This document shows positions 6,040-7,321 of a stretch of DNA of 7,321 bases, in pieces. Source of the DNA: an archaeon (GTDB lineage: Archaea; Nanobdellota; Nanobdellia; Woesearchaeales; WJKL01); contig JAGVIO010000097.1 of the NCBI GenBank assembly GCA_020056025.1, positions 1 to 7,321 of the forward strand. Direction: 5' to 3'. Position 1 is the first letter of the stretch; each line of letters starts with the position of its first letter. A program made the translations under genes and the position numbers. The notes beneath the pieces are model-generated. The model was not told the origin of the DNA, made no database searches, and worked only from the letters and a program-made list of their open reading frames with translations.

Positions 6040-7045
6040 CTTTTGTAGCTTCTTTTACTTTCGCTAACTTTTGTGCCTTATATCTCTCAAGGCCGGTTAT
6101 TGATACCATCTTGTCGTCAGACAATTCTACTCCGTTCTTTTCTGCGTCCTTCTGAAGAATGTCCAATACTTCCTCTGCTACTGCCTTAACGCAATTTTTA
6201 TCTGACTCAATAGCGCTTATAACTAGTTTTCTGTAAAGAGGCCCTTGACCCTGAGCAAGCTCTTTAAGGTTTCTTAAGGATAGCTGGTATGTCTGGACTG
6301 GGGTAAGATCTGTTGCACTTTCTGCAGTTTTAGGCTCTGCTTTATTTTCCAGAAGATCCCCTCCTTTGATTTCTTGGCCAAATATTCTCAGCACCAAGTC
6401 ATCAACAGAGTACATAGTTGCTCCGTTTTCTGTAACATATCCACCGTCTCTTGACCTAGGCAATTTGCTTATGTCTATTTGAACCAATGTCTTTTTTGCA
6501 GCTTTGCATTCTTCACTGATAACGCTTAGCTGTTTAGAAGCCTTTAATACAAGTCCTGTGTCTCTGTTTATTTCTGCTTCTGCACAATCGCCTGCAATCT
6601 TAAGCTCTTCCTCTAGTGACATTTCTGATTTTGATTTGTTGCCGCTTTCATAAGGCAAAGCCAATGCTTTCCTTGATTCTCCAAGCGCGTAGAACATTGC
6701 CTGCGGACCTGCTGTTGAAACTGCTGATATTGCAGAGAGCAGGCTCTTAACTATTTGCGGAGCAGTTTTTCCTAATGTTGCTCCTGTTGCCCAAGCTTCT
6801 ATTTCTGCTGATACAGCGTTGTCAGAAGGCATAGAAATTATATTTCCATTTTCATCCTTCTTAACGAGAAATCCGAGCTTTGCAGCTTCTAAGAATTCTG
6901 CTTTCTTAGCAGCATCTGCTTTTTGGTATAGCCCTTCCAATTGGGTTTTGTAGTTACTTATTTCTGCATTATATTTTGTATCTACTGCTTTTGCAGAAAG
7001 GTCATATCTCTGGTTTTGCGCGATTAATCCTTGTTCTGTTGTCAT
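6023..7045 (-). CDS. Hypothetical first-gene protein of the operon, possible distant paralog of C and D
   Basis: This 340-residue, Ala/Lys/Glu-rich helical protein has no family I recognise. I start it at the ATG at 7045, because GGAGG lies 8 nt upstream; the in-frame ATG at 7060 overlaps that site. There is no signal peptide. Residues 98-120 are moderately hydrophobic but too polar for a confident membrane helix. Weak matches to its neighbours occur in the same order as in D: W85 then LGK-x-x-P-x-I (91-98) against W67 then LGK-x-x-P-x-I (74-81); YSV-x-x-L-x-x-x-IFGQEIKG (212-228) against YSL-x-x-L-x-x-FIGKEING; and EVLD (292-295), DD (310-311) and TGLE (317-320) against EVLD, DD and TGID of E. 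It has the strongest ribosome site and lies before a terminator-like hairpin, so it is probably the most abundant product. A structural or scaffold role would fit; this is inference. Confidence 0.94.
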   Translation of the reverse strand: MTTEQGLIAQNQRYDLSAKAVDTKYNAEISNYKTQLEGLYQKADAAKKAEFLEAAKLGFLVKKDENGNIISMPSDNAVSAEIEAWATGATLGKTAPQIVKSLLSAISAVSTAGPQAMFYALGESRKALALPYESGNKSKSEMSLEEELKIAGDCAEAEINRDTGLVLKASKQLSVISEECKAAKKTLVQIDISKLPRSRDGGYVTENGATMYSVDDLVLRIFGQEIKGGDLLENKAEPKTAESATDLTPVQTYQLSLRNLKELAQGQGPLYRKLVISAIESDKNCVKAVAEEVLDILQKDAEKNGVELSDDKMVSITGLERYKAQKLAKVKEATKGRALL

Positions 7046-7053
7046 TTTATTTT

Positions 7054-7058
7054 CCTCC
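7054..7058 (-). promoter_or_regulatory. Strong ribosome binding site deciding the start of gene A
   Basis: GGAGG followed by 8 nt (AAAATAAA) leads to the ATG at 7045. The upstream ATG at 7060 shares bases with this site and has no ribosome site of its own, so the shorter protein is preferred. Confidence 0.85.
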
Positions 7059-7080
7059 ATATATATGGTTTTTTAATTCG

Positions 7081-7100
7081 AATTATTGGGCGTAATAATT
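7081..7100 (-). promoter_or_regulatory. AU hairpin in the leader of gene A
   Basis: AATTATT (7081-7087) and AATAATT (7094-7100) are a perfect 7-bp inverted repeat around a 6-nt GC-rich loop. It would fall in the predicted leader of about 70 nt, 22 nt upstream of the ribosome site. A second palindrome, AATTCGAATT (7075-7084), overlaps its edge and could form an alternative pairing. Stem strength is low because it is all A-U, so a DNA site for a regulator is equally possible. Confidence 0.4.
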
Positions 7101-7140
7101 ACTATTACTACCTCTTAGAGACAATAGAAGTGAGTACTAA

Positions 7141-7155
7141 TATATAAACCTTTCG
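7141..7155 (-). promoter_or_regulatory. Archaeal BRE/TATA promoter of the operon
   Basis: The minus strand reads CGAAAGG then TTTATATA, a near-ideal TFB/TBP element. Transcription should begin about 22-27 nt downstream, near 7115-7122, giving a leader of about 70 nt before the ATG at 7045. This is the only good promoter seen in front of the five genes. Confidence 0.8.
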
Positions 7156-7166
7156 TTTATGTATTA

Positions 7167-7176
7167 ACTATATAGT
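7167..7176. promoter_or_regulatory. Perfect 10-bp palindrome upstream of the BRE
   Basis: ACTATATAGT is self-complementary and lies 11 bp upstream of the BRE of the operon promoter. It is AT-rich, so chance is possible, but the position suits a dimeric regulator. Confidence 0.3.
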
Positions 7177-7200
7177 GACAACAGCAATAAGCAGATTTAA

Positions 7201-7232
7201 TACCTGCTAAGTATTATACCTGCCAGGTATTA
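7201..7232. repeat. Tandem 16-bp palindromic repeat, candidate operator
   Basis: TACCTGCTAAGTATTA (7201-7216) is followed directly by TACCTGCCAGGTATTA (7217-7232), with 14 of 16 bases identical. The second copy contains a 15-bp palindrome, ATACCTG-C-CAGGTAT (7216-7230); the first is an imperfect version of it. Two copies one and a half helical turns apart are typical of cooperative regulator sites. They lie about 50-75 bp upstream of the operon TATA box, so they could bind an activator of this operon or serve a gene beyond the right edge. Between here and 7321 I see no confident feature. Confidence 0.6.
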
Positions 7233-7321
7233 AACTGAAACTTATCACAAAAAACAAGTTCATTATAGCAAAGCAGCAAATTATATGACCTTTTTGCCTC
7301 ATATCTATCTTCTCTATTAGC

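Noticed and set aside
5495..6067. A 190-codon open frame on the plus strand
   Set aside because: It lies antisense to the start of gene B and the end of gene A, is rich in Phe/Leu/Ser as expected of the complement of a Lys/Glu-rich gene, and has no promoter or ribosome site.
7108..7116. AAGAGGTAG in the leader of gene A, a possible ribosome site for a small upstream gene
   Set aside because: No ATG, GTG or TTG start follows at a suitable distance.
7214..7321. An open minus-strand frame of 35 codons reaching the right edge, ending in TAA at 7214, which could be the tail of an upstream gene
   Set aside because: A second frame (ending at 7207) is open over the same stretch, both are short, and the 16-bp palindromic repeats overlap the end. 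More sequence to the right is needed to decide.

Overview
This AT-rich window reads as archaeal DNA. TTTATATA boxes sit directly behind A-rich BRE-like stretches, genes start at GGAGG or GAGGT ribosome sites, the genes are tightly packed, and arginine is mostly AGA/AGG. The style recalls small-genome (DPANN-like) archaea, but no taxonomic marker gene is present, so that is inference.

All five convincing genes lie on the minus strand and form one operon, read from right to left. From about 7321 to 7046 there is a control region: a tandem 16-bp repeat of operator-like palindromes, a perfect 10-bp palindrome, a BRE/TATA promoter and a leader that can form an AU hairpin. Gene A (6023-7045) follows, then a hairpin plus U-tract resembling an intrinsic terminator. 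Genes B (4549-5976), C (3513-4559), D (743-3523) and E (53-733) come next with 11-nt overlaps or a 9-nt gap. A new BRE/TATA box on the same strand at 19-33 suggests the next transcription unit starts just beyond the left edge.

I recognise none of the five as a named family, but they are related to each other. C and the N-terminal domain of D are clear paralogs (RD-[IM]-LWLSYGLD, then YSLRK...IGK..NG). E and the C-terminal domain of D are clear paralogs (VSD-x-GRG-[IV]-D, KEN-[FL]-DF, DTY...G). The end of C and parts of A carry weaker traces of the same two modules. D therefore looks like a long version of a two-module protein, with a fibrous, repeat-rich middle inserted. That middle contains two exact-period 25-residue HxH repeats of the kind seen in phage tail fibres. 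B is the only protein with a membrane segment.

The best reading is a dedicated multi-protein assembly built from one duplicated family: abundant A, membrane-anchored B, and C, D and E sharing modules. It could be a virus-derived or cell-surface/envelope-linked structure. No viral hallmark (terminase, portal, capsid, integrase), enzyme motif, RNA gene, CRISPR array or transposon is visible, so the biological role remains open.
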